From: Actinophytocola oryzae
GTDB lineage: Bacteria; Actinomycetota; Actinomycetes; Mycobacteriales; Pseudonocardiaceae
DNA length: 64,000 bases
Reading direction: 5' to 3'
Assembly: GCF_004364325.1 (NCBI RefSeq)
Contig: NZ_SOCP01000005.1
Location: 603,727 to 667,726 of the forward strand
Position 1 is the first letter of the stretch. Every line of letters starts with the position of its first letter. Shown here one piece after another: positions 1-11,518 of the stretch. Both the position numbers and the translations under genes were made by a program. The notes under the pieces are model-generated. The model was not told the DNA's origin, made no database searches, and saw only the letters and a program-made list of their open reading frames with translations.

Positions 1-2320
<2,320 letters not shown>

Positions 2321-2322
2321 CG

Positions 2323-2736
2323 TCAGTTCTCGAGGACCTCGGGCCGGTCCTTGATCGACTCCATGAGCGTGACGGCCTCCTCGCCCGAAAGGCCCGTCAG
2401 CTCGATCGTGCTGCCGTCCGCCGCACGCAGGACGACCCGGTTTCCCTTGTTCCGGTCCTGCCAGCGCTGAACTATTTCGGCGAGGTCACGAAATATGCCG
2501 CGTACCGTCTTACCGCCGTAGTAGGTGACGATCAGCGCGGCCCCGCCCTCGGCGACGATCTGGGTGAGCAGCCCGGAACGAGTGCCTTCTTGTCCATGTT
2601 CTGTCATCAAATCCGTGACAGAAACGTCACTTATCTCTTCGAGGTCGGAACGTAACGTCCTGGACGCGTCGTAGATGCCGTCCAGATCGTCCGGATCCGC
2701 GCCGGTGACCCATAACGTCAGCGAGTTTTCTGCCAT
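2323..2736 (-). CDS. EACC1-like small protein coupled to the caspase fusion
   Basis: The product is 137 residues starting MAENSLTLWV at ATG 2736. A longer reading to 2817 would run into the divergent IclR gene and is not preferred. The protein opens with a beta strand (SLTLWVTG), has a Gly-rich middle (AEGGAALIV), a helix containing a Trp (EIVQRWQDR), then a strand-turn-strand (VVLRAADGSTIELTG) and a final helix. This layout resembles effector-associated constant component 1 (EACC1), a family described next to caspase and trypsin effectors in actinobacterial conflict systems. The family call rests on pattern and neighbour, not on a search. It is the first gene of the operon and its stop is 2 bp before the caspase start, which suggests the two products act together, perhaps as regulator and effector. 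Confidence 0.55.
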   Translation of the reverse strand: MAENSLTLWVTGADPDDLDGIYDASRTLRSDLEEISDVSVTDLMTEHGQEGTRSGLLTQIVAEGGAALIVTYYGGKTVRGIFRDLAEIVQRWQDRNKGNRVVLRAADGSTIELTGLSGEEAVTLMESIKDRPEVLEN

Positions 2737-2798
2737 ATGTCGATTGTGCCGTAAAGGCGTCCCGGTCGGCCAGGCTCGTGATCTGGTATCCAAGACAC

Positions 2799-3599
2799 GT
2801 GACCGACATCCCCGCACTGCGCCGAGGCCTGGCGGTGCTGCGCCTGCTGGCGGGCCGGGCGGGGCCGGTGACGGCGGCGACCGTGGCCCGCGAGCTGGCG
2901 CTGCCCAGATCGACGACCTACCACCTGCTGTCGGAGCTGATGGCGGCCGGTTTCGTGACCCACCTGCCCGAGGAGCGGCGGTACGGGCTCGGGTTGGCGG
3001 CCTTCGAGCTGGGGTCGGCGTACCTGCGACACGACCCGCTGGAGCGGTTGGCCCGCCCGGTGCTGCGTGCGTTGATCGAACGAACCGGGCACGTCGCCCA
3101 GCTGGGTGTCCTGCACGGCAGCGAGACGCTGTACCTGGTCCGCGAGCAGCCGCCCCGCCACGCGACGGTGGTCACGGATGTCGGCGTGCGGCTGCCCGCC
3201 CACCTCCCGGCGTCGGGCCGTGCGATGCTCGGTGCCCTGCCAGCGGCCCAGGTCCGCGCGTTGTTCCCGTCGCGTTCGGCGTTCGTGGACCGGACGGGCC
3301 GGGGTCCTCGGGACCTCCCGTCGCTGCGCCGCCTGCTGGCGGAGGCACGCAGACGGGGCTGGACGGTGGAGGACGGCTACGTGACGGCGGGCTTCGCGTC
3401 GGTGGCGGTCCCGGTCCTCGACCACACCGGCCACCCGACGGCCGCCATCTCGACCACCTTCCGCCACGAGTGCGACCAGGAGTGCGGCGAGACCTGGCCG
3501 GAGCTGGCCGAGGAGACCCGGCGCGCGGCGGAGGAGCTGACCGCGCGGATCAGCGGCGTCCCGTCGTCCTCCGCCAGGCGTACTCCAGCACAGGCATGA
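2799..3599 (+). CDS. IclR-family transcriptional regulator
   Basis: The product is a 266-residue IclR regulator. The N-terminal winged helix-turn-helix is clear (GLAVLRLLAGRAGPVTAATVARELALPRSTTYHLL), followed by the ligand-binding effector domain (residues 80-255) with the usual GSETLYLVRE, LPASGRAML and FASVAVPVLD segments. GTG 2799 gives the canonical start VTDIPALRRG; a GTG 21 bp upstream is possible. It is divergent from the EACC1-caspase operon with about 60 bp between the starts, so it could control that operon, but IclR proteins usually regulate metabolic genes and nothing here shows the target. Its 3' end overlaps the convergent membrane-protein gene by 50 bp. Confidence 0.9.
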   Translation: MTDIPALRRGLAVLRLLAGRAGPVTAATVARELALPRSTTYHLLSELMAAGFVTHLPEERRYGLGLAAFELGSAYLRHDPLERLARPVLRALIERTGHVAQLGVLHGSETLYLVREQPPRHATVVTDVGVRLPAHLPASGRAMLGALPAAQVRALFPSRSAFVDRTGRGPRDLPSLRRLLAEARRRGWTVEDGYVTAGFASVAVPVLDHTGHPTAAISTTFRHECDQECGETWPELAEETRRAAEELTARISGVPSSSARRTPAQA

Positions 3600-4368
3600 G
3601 CGCGAACGGGAGGAACACCAACAAGGTGGACAGCAGGCCGGGCTCCATCCGGGGAAACAGCACCGCGAAGATCGCGGCACTGGTCGTGTAGGTGCCGAGC
3701 CAGAACCCCACGTCCTCGTACGGCCGCAGCACGTGCTCGTCGACCCATCGACAGAACCGGCCCTCACGGCTGCTCGCCAGCCGGGCCTCCCGGCGTAGGC
3801 GCGCACCCCGGCGCGCTTTCATCAGAATCCGCGACCTGCTCCGTTCGTCATGGGCTCGGCAGAACAGCTCATGACGGCGGTAGTCGAGGTTGAACCTTCG
3901 CGACTCCTCGGTCAGCGGACCAGAAACCTTGCGCCGAAAGTCCGCGATCGCGGTCGGAATGCGAAGCGCGAACTCACAGGCGATCACACACACGACAGCG
4001 GTAATTCCCGACGCGGCCAGCGCCAGTCCCCAGCCGGAAAGCTCCTTGCCGAGGACGTCGAGCCAGCCGACCGGGTAAAGACCGGGGAACGTCAGCGCCT
4101 GCAAGAAATCGGACGTCTGCAGCTCCCGCCAGCGCAGGCGCGGCCGCCGAGGCCGCGAAAGCTCGAAGTAGACGATGAGCCCGGTGACCAACAGGGTCGC
4201 ATGTAGCCAACTCACCTGCTCGAATGGCAGGACGCCTGCCATCCTCAACGCCGCGACCACGAGTGCCGTGCCAAGGTAGCCGCCGATACCGATCAGCAAC
4301 GCGTCCGCCTTGCGGCGGTGAAACCGGCTTCGCCATAGTGCGTACGGACACCCACACGAGTTCCACAC
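3550..4368 (-). CDS. Membrane protein of unknown function
   Basis: About 272 residues. Hydrophobic stretches suggest four to six membrane segments: around residues 24-45, 56-70, 110-135, and two near the C-terminus (AIFAVLF and LLSTLLVFLPFALMPVL). Between them lies a basic, Arg-rich cytoplasmic-looking region (residues 140-205, RRGARLRREARL). I do not recognise the family. The start is uncertain: GTG 4368 is the longest choice. It overlaps the 3' end of the IclR gene on the other strand and is separated from the transporter operon by a strong terminator. Confidence 0.6.
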   Translation of the reverse strand: MWNSCGCPYALWRSRFHRRKADALLIGIGGYLGTALVVAALRMAGVLPFEQVSWLHATLLVTGLIVYFELSRPRRPRLRWRELQTSDFLQALTFPGLYPVGWLDVLGKELSGWGLALAASGITAVVCVIACEFALRIPTAIADFRRKVSGPLTEESRRFNLDYRRHELFCRAHDERSRSRILMKARRGARLRREARLASSREGRFCRWVDEHVLRPYEDVGFWLGTYTTSAAIFAVLFPRMEPGLLSTLLVFLPFALMPVLEYAWRRTTGRR

Positions 4369-4445
4369 ACGTCCCCCCAGACAGTGTCCCGATGTTCCGC
4401 CCGATTATGTCGCGACAGGGGAACGGCGGGGTCGAAACACGAAAA

Positions 4446-4470
4446 GGCCCCTCCGGAAACCGGAGGGGCC
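4446..4470 (-). terminator. Intrinsic terminator of osmoprotectant transporter operon
   Basis: Perfect 11-bp stem GGCCCCTCCGG / CCGGAGGGGCC (as read on either strand) with a 3-nt AAA loop, flanked by an A-run on the + strand that reads as a T-run on the minus strand. It lies 15 bp after the stop of the substrate-binding protein gene. Confidence 0.85.
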
Positions 4471-4484
4471 TCGTCATGAACCGG

Positions 4485-5402
4485 TCAGATACCGGCCTTG
4501 GACAGCCAGTCCTTGGCGACGTCCGCCGACTCCGGCTTGTCCGGGGCGTTCAGCGCGACGTTCAGCTCGAGCAGCGTCTTCGTGTCGAGCTTGGCCGACA
4601 CCGCGTTCAGGGCCTTGGTCACCGTGTCCGAGGCCTTGTCCTTGTTGATCAGCGGCAGCACGTTCTGGGCTGCGAAGTTGTTCTTCGGGTCCTCGAGCAC
4701 CACCAGGTCGTTGGCCTCGATGGCCGCGTCCGTCGTGAAGATGTCGGCCGCCTGGACGGTGCCGTCAAGGAGGGCCTTCGTGGTGATCGCGCCCGGCTCG
4801 AGGGCGCTGAAGCCCTTGAACGTGCAGTTGTACGTGGCCTTGATGCCCGGGATGCCGTCCGGGCGCTGCTGGATCTCCGGCGGGCCGCCGAAAGTGGTCT
4901 CACCGCAGTGCGGCACCAGGTCCTCGATGGACTTCAGCTTCCACTTGTCCGCCGTCTCCTTGGTGACGACGATGGCGTCCTTGTCCTCCGCGTCGGACTG
5001 CTCCAGCACGGTGAGGTTCTCCGGCAGCACGCCCTTCAGCGCCCCGTACACGTCGTCGGAGGAGACCTCCTTCGCCTGCTTGTTGAAGAACTGCAGCAGC
5101 ACGCCCGAGTACTCGGGGATGAGGTCGATCGACCCGTCCTTGAGGCCGTCCATGTACTTCTCGCGGCTGCCCAGGTCGAACTTGCGGGTCACGGTGACGC
5201 CCTTGGCCTCGAGCGTCTGCGCGTAGATCTCGGCGAGCAGCTGGCTCTCCGGGAAGTTCGCCGACCCGATGGTGATCGAGTCACCCGAGCCGGAACCCGC
5301 CGAGGTGTCCTCGGCCAACGGGTCTCCACCACCGCCACCACACGCGGAAAGGGCCAGCGTCGCCGCCAGGGCCGTCGCCGCACCGGCGATAACGCGTTTC
5401 AT
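4485..5402 (-). CDS. Osmoprotectant ABC transporter, substrate-binding lipoprotein (OpuAC/ProX type)
   Basis: The product is 305 residues. A lipoprotein signal precedes the lipobox LALSACGGG, so the mature protein should be tethered outside the membrane. The body matches glycine betaine/choline/carnitine-binding proteins: ITIGSANFPESQLLAEIYAQTLEAKG near the N-terminus, then IDLIPEYSG, TADIF-like AADIFTTDAAI and the final LLELNVALN segment. These residues form the two-lobed quaternary-amine site. It is the last gene of a four-gene operon: ATPase, permease, permease, binding protein, with an 11-bp gap to the permease and a terminator behind it. Start ATG 5402 gives the canonical signal peptide. 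Confidence 0.92.
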   Translation of the reverse strand: MKRVIAGAATALAATLALSACGGGGGDPLAEDTSAGSGSGDSITIGSANFPESQLLAEIYAQTLEAKGVTVTRKFDLGSREKYMDGLKDGSIDLIPEYSGVLLQFFNKQAKEVSSDDVYGALKGVLPENLTVLEQSDAEDKDAIVVTKETADKWKLKSIEDLVPHCGETTFGGPPEIQQRPDGIPGIKATYNCTFKGFSALEPGAITTKALLDGTVQAADIFTTDAAIEANDLVVLEDPKNNFAAQNVLPLINKDKASDTVTKALNAVSAKLDTKTLLELNVALNAPDKPESADVAKDWLSKAGI

Positions 5403-5413
5403 CCTCTGTCTCC

Positions 5414-6151
5414 TCACGTGGACTTTCCAACCAAATCCGTGGTCGGCCTGCGCCAGATCCTGGCCGTGCGCTTCCGTGTCGTCGCGTTGCGCAGGCCAGG
5501 CGACACCGCCAGACGCTGCACCAGCTCCAGTACGCCCTCGACGACCAGCGCCAGCACGGCGATCACGATCGCGCCCGCGGCCATCTGCGGATAGCCGTCC
5601 GGGGAACCGGCGCCCGCGTTGTTGCCGTCGATGACGAACCGGCCGAGGCCGCCGAGTGCGACGTACGCCGCGATCGTGGCCGTCGCGATCACCTGCAGGG
5701 TCGCCGAGCGGATGCCGCCGAGGATCAGCGGCAGCGCGTTCGGCAGCTCGACCTTCCACAGCACCGTCGAGCCACGCATGCCCATGCCCTGCGCGGCGTC
5801 GACCACCGCGCGGTCGACGTTGCGGATGCCCGCGTACGTGCCGGCGAGGATCGGCGGCAGCGCCAGGATCACCAGCGAGACCACCACCGGCAGCAGGCCG
5901 ACGTAGGTCAGCAGCACCAGCAGCGTCAGCAGGCCGAGCTCGGGCAGCGCGCGCAGACCGTTGGACAGACCGGCGATCAGGAACGTGCCGCGCCCAGTGT
6001 GGCCGATCACCGCGCCGAGCGGGACCGCGATCACGGCCGCGACGAGCACGGTCAGGGCCGTGTAGCCGAGGTGCTCGAGGATCCGCGCGGGAATGCCGGT
6101 CTGCCCGCTCCAGTGGGCCGAGTCGAACAGCCAGCTCAGTGCCGCGTTCAC
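5414..6151 (-). CDS. Osmoprotectant ABC transporter permease
   Basis: About 245 residues of a binding-protein-dependent transport permease with five to six membrane segments. The EAA-type cytoplasmic loop (AVVDAAQGMGMRGSTVLWKVELPNALPLILGGIRSA) that contacts the ATPase is clear. I chose GTG 6151 because it forms a GTGA overlap with the stop of the upstream permease; ATG 6181 would add ten residues. It pairs with the other permease to form a heterodimeric channel of the OpuC/OsmU type. Confidence 0.9.
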   Translation of the reverse strand: MNAALSWLFDSAHWSGQTGIPARILEHLGYTALTVLVAAVIAVPLGAVIGHTGRGTFLIAGLSNGLRALPELGLLTLLVLLTYVGLLPVVVSLVILALPPILAGTYAGIRNVDRAVVDAAQGMGMRGSTVLWKVELPNALPLILGGIRSATLQVIATATIAAYVALGGLGRFVIDGNNAGAGSPDGYPQMAAGAIVIAVLALVVEGVLELVQRLAVSPGLRNATTRKRTARIWRRPTTDLVGKST

Positions 6152-6816
6152 CGGCCCACGCCCTGCCGCGCGCGGGTCCATGGCGTGATCAGCTTGCCGC
6201 CCAGCAGCAACAACGCGTCGATGATCAGTGCGATGACGACGATCAGCGCGATCGAGATCACCATCTCCACCGCGTTGTTGCGGCGGAAGCCCTCCGTGAT
6301 CAGGCTGCCGAGCCCGCCGATGCCGATCAGCGCGCCGACGGCCGTGAGGCTCATGGCCGACACTGTCGCGACCCGCAGCCCCGCCACGATCACCGGGATC
6401 GCGAGCGGCAGTTCGACCGACAGGAACCGTTTGGTCGGCTTGAACCCGACCGCCGTGGCCGCCGCGGTGACCTCACGTGGCACGGCGAGCAACGCGTCGG
6501 TGACCGAACGGACCAGCAGCGCGACCGTGTAGATCGCGAGCGGCACCTGGACGTTCAACGGATCGATGATCTTCGTGCCGATCAGCAGCGGCACCAGCGT
6601 GATCAGCGCGAGCGACGGGATCGTGTACAGCACGCCGGCGAGCGGCACCAGCACCAGCCGCACGGCGGGCCAGCGGCTCGCGGCCCAGCCGAGCGGGATC
6701 GAGATGATCAGTCCGAAGAGGACCGGGAGCAGCGCGAGGTACAGGTGCTGGCCGGTCGCGTCGGCGATCTTGTCGACGTTGCGCGGAAGCCACGGCCACG
6801 GCCAGTCGACGTTCAC
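6148..6816 (-). CDS. Osmoprotectant ABC transporter permease
   Basis: 222 residues starting MNVDWPWPW, a short periplasmic N-terminus typical of OpuCB-like permeases. Several membrane helices and the permease signature loop (VTAAATAVGFKPTKRFLSVELPLAIPVIVAGLRV) are visible. The start codon overlaps the ATPase stop by four bases (ATGA at 6813-6816) and its own stop overlaps the next permease start, so all subunits are translationally coupled. Confidence 0.9.
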   Translation of the reverse strand: MNVDWPWPWLPRNVDKIADATGQHLYLALLPVLFGLIISIPLGWAASRWPAVRLVLVPLAGVLYTIPSLALITLVPLLIGTKIIDPLNVQVPLAIYTVALLVRSVTDALLAVPREVTAAATAVGFKPTKRFLSVELPLAIPVIVAGLRVATVSAMSLTAVGALIGIGGLGSLITEGFRRNNAVEMVISIALIVVIALIIDALLLLGGKLITPWTRARQGVGR

Positions 6817-7922
6817 GCGGGCACCTCACCGGTCCGGCGGGCCCGCGCGAGCGCGTCGAGCACCGTGTCGGCCTTGATACCGCCCGCGACCCTGCCGTCG
6901 GCGTCGACCGCGATGCCGAGCCCGGCAGGCGAGCTGAGCGCCGAGTCGAGCGCGCTGCGCAGCGAGCCGTCTGCCGTGTTGTACAGCGAGCCGCCGGAGA
7001 CGACGGAGTCCTTGTCGATGGTGTCCATCGTGGACAGTGCGGCCGAGGACAGCCAGCCGAGCGGCCGGTTCTCCTCGTCGACCACGATCACCCAGCCGTC
7101 GGTGTTCTCGGCCTCGGCCGCCCCGGTCCCCACCTTCGCGGTGGCGACCGGGCCGACCGGCACACCCGCCGCGTCGAGGAAGCCGAGCGCGCGGTACCCG
7201 CGGTCCCTGCCGACGAACGAGGACACGAAGTCGTCGGCGGGCTTGGCCAGCAGCTCCGATGGCGTCGCGTACTGCGCGAGCCTGCCGCCGACGCGGAACA
7301 CCGCGACGCGGTCGCCGAGCTTGATGGCCTCGTCGATGTCGTGCGTCACGAACACGATCGTCTTGTCCAGTTCGGACTGGAGCCGCAGCAGCTGCTGCTG
7401 GAGGTCGTCCCGCACGACCGGGTCGACCGCGCTGAACGGCTCGTCCATCAGCAGCACCGGCGGGTCGGCGGCGAGCGCGCGGGCCACGCCGACGCGCTGC
7501 TGCTGACCGCCGGAGAGCTGGACCGGGTACCGCTTGCCCATCTCCGCGGGCAGACCGACGAGCTCCAACAGCTCCTGCGCCCGCGCCCTGGCCGCGCGCC
7601 GGGTGGCGCCGGTCAACAGCGGTACCGTGGCGACGTTGTCGATCACCGTGCGGTGCGGGAAAAGCCCCGCCTGCTGGATGACGTACCCGATGCCACGCCG
7701 CAACAACGGCGGGTCCGACTCGCGGATGTCCTTGCCGTCCAACAGGATGGAGCCGCCCGTTGGGTCGATCATCCGGTTGATCATGCGTAGCGAGGTGGTC
7801 TTGCCGCAACCGGACGGCCCGACGAACACCGTGATGCGGCCCGCGTCGACCGCGAGGTCGAGGCTGTCGACGGCGACCGTTCCGTCCGGATACTTCTTGG
7901 TCACGGCCTTGAACTCGATCAT
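6813..7922 (-). CDS. Osmoprotectant ABC transporter ATPase with CBS region
   Basis: 369 residues, first gene of the transporter operon. Residues 1-235 are the ABC ATPase: Walker A GPSGCGKTT, Q-loop in YVIQQAGLFPH, signature LSGGQQQR, Walker B LLMDEPF and switch His in FVTHDIDEA. Residues 245-369 are a CBS-like tandem region (GWVIVVDEENRPLGWLSS, GIAVDADGRVAGGI); in this family CBS pairs sense ionic strength or cyclic di-AMP. Start ATG 7922 gives MIEFKAVTKK, the normal family start. The roughly 120 bp upstream holds the operon promoter region. Confidence 0.93.
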   Translation of the reverse strand: MIEFKAVTKKYPDGTVAVDSLDLAVDAGRITVFVGPSGCGKTTSLRMINRMIDPTGGSILLDGKDIRESDPPLLRRGIGYVIQQAGLFPHRTVIDNVATVPLLTGATRRAARARAQELLELVGLPAEMGKRYPVQLSGGQQQRVGVARALAADPPVLLMDEPFSAVDPVVRDDLQQQLLRLQSELDKTIVFVTHDIDEAIKLGDRVAVFRVGGRLAQYATPSELLAKPADDFVSSFVGRDRGYRALGFLDAAGVPVGPVATAKVGTGAAEAENTDGWVIVVDEENRPLGWLSSAALSTMDTIDKDSVVSGGSLYNTADGSLRSALDSALSSPAGLGIAVDADGRVAGGIKADTVLDALARARRTGEVPA

Positions 7923-8078
7923 GCCGTGAGAACTCCTCGGATCGAGACGGCCTCCCAACGGCCGTAGGTCGCCCGACCTTAGCCTGAACCACCGACAACG
8001 GCAGGGCATCCCACGATCTGGCCCCTGCACACGGGGCAACTCCACTAGGCCGTTCGGCCCAACGTGATCAGATCGTCA

Positions 8079-8906
8079 TCAAAGGTGTTCGCGGAGCCAG
8101 TCCAGAGTGGCCTCCGCGTGCCGGAGGACCGAGATGTGGCCTTCGTCCGGCCTCGTCCACAGCTCCGCCGTCGGGCACCGCTCCGCGAGCCACCGGCTGT
8201 GCGACGCGGGCACCATCCGGTCGCCGGTGCCGTGCATCAGCAGGACCGGCACGGTGACCGCCGCCGGGTCGAAGCCCCACGGAGTGACGTTCGCGAGGTC
8301 GTCGTCGATCAACGCGGCGGGCCCGTCCGCGACGGCCGGCCGGACGACCGAGCCGAACCAGCCCCACGGCCCGTCGAACGCGGCCTCGTCGGCAGGCGTG
8401 AACGAGTCGGGGTCGAACTCCGCGCTCGCCTGGTACTCCTCCTTGGCCGCGCGGCCGGCCGCGGCCGCCCGCAGGGACGCCTCGCTGCCTGCCGACATGC
8501 CGGTGAACCAGTCGAGCCCCTCGGCGCCGAAGGGCGCCGGTCCGGACACGCCGACCACGGCCCGCACCCGGTCCGGCAACAACGCACCGCAGGCCAGGGC
8601 GTGCGGGCCGCCGCTGGAGTGCCCCATGACCGCGAACGTCCCGATGCCGAGCGCGTCGGCGACCGCGGCCACGCACGGGACCACCGAGGCCATGTTCCTG
8701 CCGGGCAGCGGCGTCGAGCCGCCGTAACCGGGCCGGTCGAGCGAGATCCAGCGCAGCCCGAGCCGTGTCGAGGCGTCGGACAGCGGTTCGGGCGGTGTGC
8801 CGATGTTCGGGGTGCCGTGGTGCCAGAACACCGGCGAGCCGTCGCCGCCGGTGTCGTAGTAGTGCAGTGTCCGCCCGTCGTCGAGCGTGAGGTCCGCCTC
8901 GATCAC
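8079..8906 (-). CDS. Alpha/beta hydrolase
   Basis: 275 residues with the alpha/beta-hydrolase fold. The oxyanion segment is HHGTPN, the nucleophile elbow is GHSSGG (Ser nucleophile), the acid is likely the Asp in GTGDRMVP and the His lies in DEGHISVL. The substrate is not evident. GTG 8906 starts inside the stop of the upstream PAS-GGDEF-EAL gene (GTGA overlap), so it is cotranslated with a cyclic di-GMP protein although no functional link is known. Confidence 0.85.
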   Translation of the reverse strand: MIEADLTLDDGRTLHYYDTGGDGSPVFWHHGTPNIGTPPEPLSDASTRLGLRWISLDRPGYGGSTPLPGRNMASVVPCVAAVADALGIGTFAVMGHSSGGPHALACGALLPDRVRAVVGVSGPAPFGAEGLDWFTGMSAGSEASLRAAAAGRAAKEEYQASAEFDPDSFTPADEAAFDGPWGWFGSVVRPAVADGPAALIDDDLANVTPWGFDPAAVTVPVLLMHGTGDRMVPASHSRWLAERCPTAELWTRPDEGHISVLRHAEATLDWLREHL

Positions 8907-11458
8907 GCGGAACCCCGCGGCACGTGTACCGGCCCGAGCCGCAGCAGCTCGCGGAACTCCTTGGCGGGCAACGGTTTCGACAGCAGCCAGCCCTGGTAGG
9001 CCTCGACGCCGAAGCTGCGCAGCACGTGGAACTGCGACTCCGTCTCCACACCTTCCGCCACGCACGTGCGGCCCATGGCCCGCGCCATGTCCACCAGCGC
9101 CCGCACGACGGCGTAGTCCGAGGCCTCGGACGCGACTCCGGACACGAACGCCCGGTCGATCTTGATGATCTGCGCGGGCAGCTCCTTGAGCCGCGCGAGC
9201 GAGGAGTACCCCGTGCCGAAGTCGTCGACCGCGAACCGGATGCCGCGTTCGGTGAGGGACTCCATGGCCTTGCGGGTCCGCGACGGCAGGTCGATGAAGC
9301 TCGTCTCGACCAGCTCCAGCACCACGCGGTCCCAGTCGATGCCCATCTCGTTGACGGCGGCGTACACGATGTCGGTGAACTCCGGGTCCCCCGGCACGAG
9401 CCCGGCGAGGTTGACCGCGACGCCGACCCCGCCGCCCAGCACGCCGCCCGCCATCATCGGCCACTTCGCCGCCTCGCGCAGCGCGGTCTTCAGCACCCAG
9501 AGGTCCAGGTCACGCAGCAGATCGCCCTGTTCGGCGACGGGGAGGAACTCACCCGGCGGGAGCATTCCCCGCTCCGGGTGCGGCCAGCGGACCAGGGCCT
9601 CCGCCGAGAGCACGGTGCCGTCCGGGCCGACCACCGGCTGGTAGTGCAGGACGAGCCCGTCGTTGTTGATGGCGTCGCGGAGCTGTCCCTCGAGCATCAT
9701 CTGGCTGTTCGCCGACGCGATCAACGCCTCGCTCGCGAGCGACACCCTGCCGGTGCCCTGGCGTTTCGCGTTGAACATCGCGGCGTCGGCGAACCTCAGT
9801 AAGTCCGCGCCCGAGGTCTCCTGGCTGGTCGGGGTGGCCGCGCCGATCGTCGCGGAGACCCGTAGGAGCTGGCCCCGCACCGGCACGACCGCGCGTAAGA
9901 GCCCGGCGACCCGGTTCGCCAGTGCCTCGACGCCGCCGACCTCGGAGTAGTCCGAGCAGATCACCACGTACTCGTCGCCGGACATGCGGCCCGCCGTGCA
10001 CGAGGGAGGCAGGCCGCGCTCGAGTCTTCGCGCCAGCGCGATGATCAGCTCGTCGCCGACGTCGTGGCCGAGCGAGTCGTTGACCCGCTTGAAGTTGTCG
10101 ACGTCGCAGAACAGCAGCGCGACCCGGTCCGCGTCCGGGCCGCCGAGCAGCTGGTTGAGCAGCTCGTTCACGGCCGACCGGCCAGGCAGCCCGGTCAGCT
10201 CGTCGTGCGTGGCCTGGTAGCGCAGGCGTTCCGCGGCACGGCGGCGCTCGGTGACGTCGGAGAAGACGACGAGGCGGAACCGCTGGCCGTCGTCGGCGAC
10301 CGACACCGTCACGTTCAGCTCGCAGTAGACGGCCTTGCCCGACGCCGTGAGCAGCACCCGCTGGCCCGCGCGGGTGTCACCGTTGCGCCGGGAGGCGCCC
10401 GCGAGCAGCGACTCGCCCCGGTCGGTCGGGTGCGTGAGGTCGACGGCCGCCATGCCGCGCAGCCGCTCGATGTCCATCTGGAGGAGCTTGCACAGCGCCT
10501 CGTTGGCCTCGACGAGACGCGCGGACTCGTCGAACAGGCCGATGCCGACCGGTGCGATCGCCACCAGGTCGGAGAACCGCTGCGACGAGCGCATCATGCG
10601 GGTCTCGGTGGACCGCTGCTCGGTGACGTCCTGGGCGGTGCCGATCATGACCGGGCCGCCGCCCGAGGTGTCCAGCGCGTCGCCCCGGCAGCGGAACACC
10701 TTCCGCGACCCGTCGGGCAGCACGGCCCGGTGCTCGCACTCGACCGGCCTGCCCGTCTGCGCGAGGTCCTGCCAGCGCTGGTCCACCCACGCACGGTCGT
10801 CGGGGTGCACCAGGCCGAGGTAGTCCATGTAGGTGATCGGGGTGCTCGACTCGACGCCGAACAGCTCGTAGAGCATCGACGACCAGATGCACTCACCGGT
10901 TACGGTGTTCCACTCCCAGGTGCCCATCCTGGCGACACGCTGCGCGTCGCCGAACAGCCTGCGGTCCTGGATCGCGCGCTGCTCGGCGGCCCGGTGACGG
11001 GTGACGTCCTGGACCGTGCCGGTCGCACGCACGATGTTGCCGGTGTCGTCGAACTCCGGCCGGGCCCTGACCTGGTAGATCCTGTGGCCCGACGGGTCGC
11101 GCACCTCGACCTCGGCCGGCCTGGGGTCGTGGCCTGCGACGAGGCGGGCCCGGAAGGCGCCGAGCACCGCCTCGTCGTCGGCGAAGACCAGCTCCATCGC
11201 CTCGCTTACCGTGCACTTCGGCGGGATGTCGCACATCGTGCGCATGCCCTCGGAGAAGTACGCCGTGCCCGCCTGCAGGTCGATGCCCCAGATGCCGATC
11301 TCGGCGATCTTCTCCACGCCCGCGAGCAGCTCGAGGGCGTGCTCCGGGGTGGTGGCGACCGTGTCCACCAGCGGGTCTCCGCCACCGGGCAGCGCGAACT
11401 CACCGGTCGGCTGCCCGCTGTGGAGCCGGCCGGCACGCAGGACATGCTCGGCCAACAC
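8903..11458 (-). CDS. PAS-GGDEF-EAL cyclic di-GMP signalling protein
   Basis: 851 residues, no obvious membrane helix, so probably cytoplasmic. Three to four PAS folds occupy residues 45-400 (IWGIDLQAGTAYFSEG, WEWNTVTGECIWSS, ATGTVQDVTRH). The GGDEF domain follows with the active-site loop changed to SGDEY, a variant that can still be active. The EAL domain carries the EALVRW motif, DDFGTGYSSL and EGVETESQ, which are the metal and catalytic segments of an active phosphodiesterase. The protein should make or degrade cyclic di-GMP in response to a PAS-sensed signal. It overlaps the downstream hydrolase by four bases. Confidence 0.93.
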   Translation of the reverse strand: MLAEHVLRAGRLHSGQPTGEFALPGGGDPLVDTVATTPEHALELLAGVEKIAEIGIWGIDLQAGTAYFSEGMRTMCDIPPKCTVSEAMELVFADDEAVLGAFRARLVAGHDPRPAEVEVRDPSGHRIYQVRARPEFDDTGNIVRATGTVQDVTRHRAAEQRAIQDRRLFGDAQRVARMGTWEWNTVTGECIWSSMLYELFGVESSTPITYMDYLGLVHPDDRAWVDQRWQDLAQTGRPVECEHRAVLPDGSRKVFRCRGDALDTSGGGPVMIGTAQDVTEQRSTETRMMRSSQRFSDLVAIAPVGIGLFDESARLVEANEALCKLLQMDIERLRGMAAVDLTHPTDRGESLLAGASRRNGDTRAGQRVLLTASGKAVYCELNVTVSVADDGQRFRLVVFSDVTERRRAAERLRYQATHDELTGLPGRSAVNELLNQLLGGPDADRVALLFCDVDNFKRVNDSLGHDVGDELIIALARRLERGLPPSCTAGRMSGDEYVVICSDYSEVGGVEALANRVAGLLRAVVPVRGQLLRVSATIGAATPTSQETSGADLLRFADAAMFNAKRQGTGRVSLASEALIASANSQMMLEGQLRDAINNDGLVLHYQPVVGPDGTVLSAEALVRWPHPERGMLPPGEFLPVAEQGDLLRDLDLWVLKTALREAAKWPMMAGGVLGGGVGVAVNLAGLVPGDPEFTDIVYAAVNEMGIDWDRVVLELVETSFIDLPSRTRKAMESLTERGIRFAVDDFGTGYSSLARLKELPAQIIKIDRAFVSGVASEASDYAVVRALVDMARAMGRTCVAEGVETESQFHVLRSFGVEAYQGWLLSKPLPAKEFRELLRLGPVHVPRGSA

Positions 11459-11518
11459 GCTTCCTCTCGCCCGCAGGCCGGCGGGTCGGGGCGCACCGCC
11501 GATCTTCCCGCCGGTGCC

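Noticed and set aside
2737..2817. Longer start for the EACC1-like gene at 2817
   Set aside because: The extra residues are Arg-rich without structure and would overlap the IclR start.
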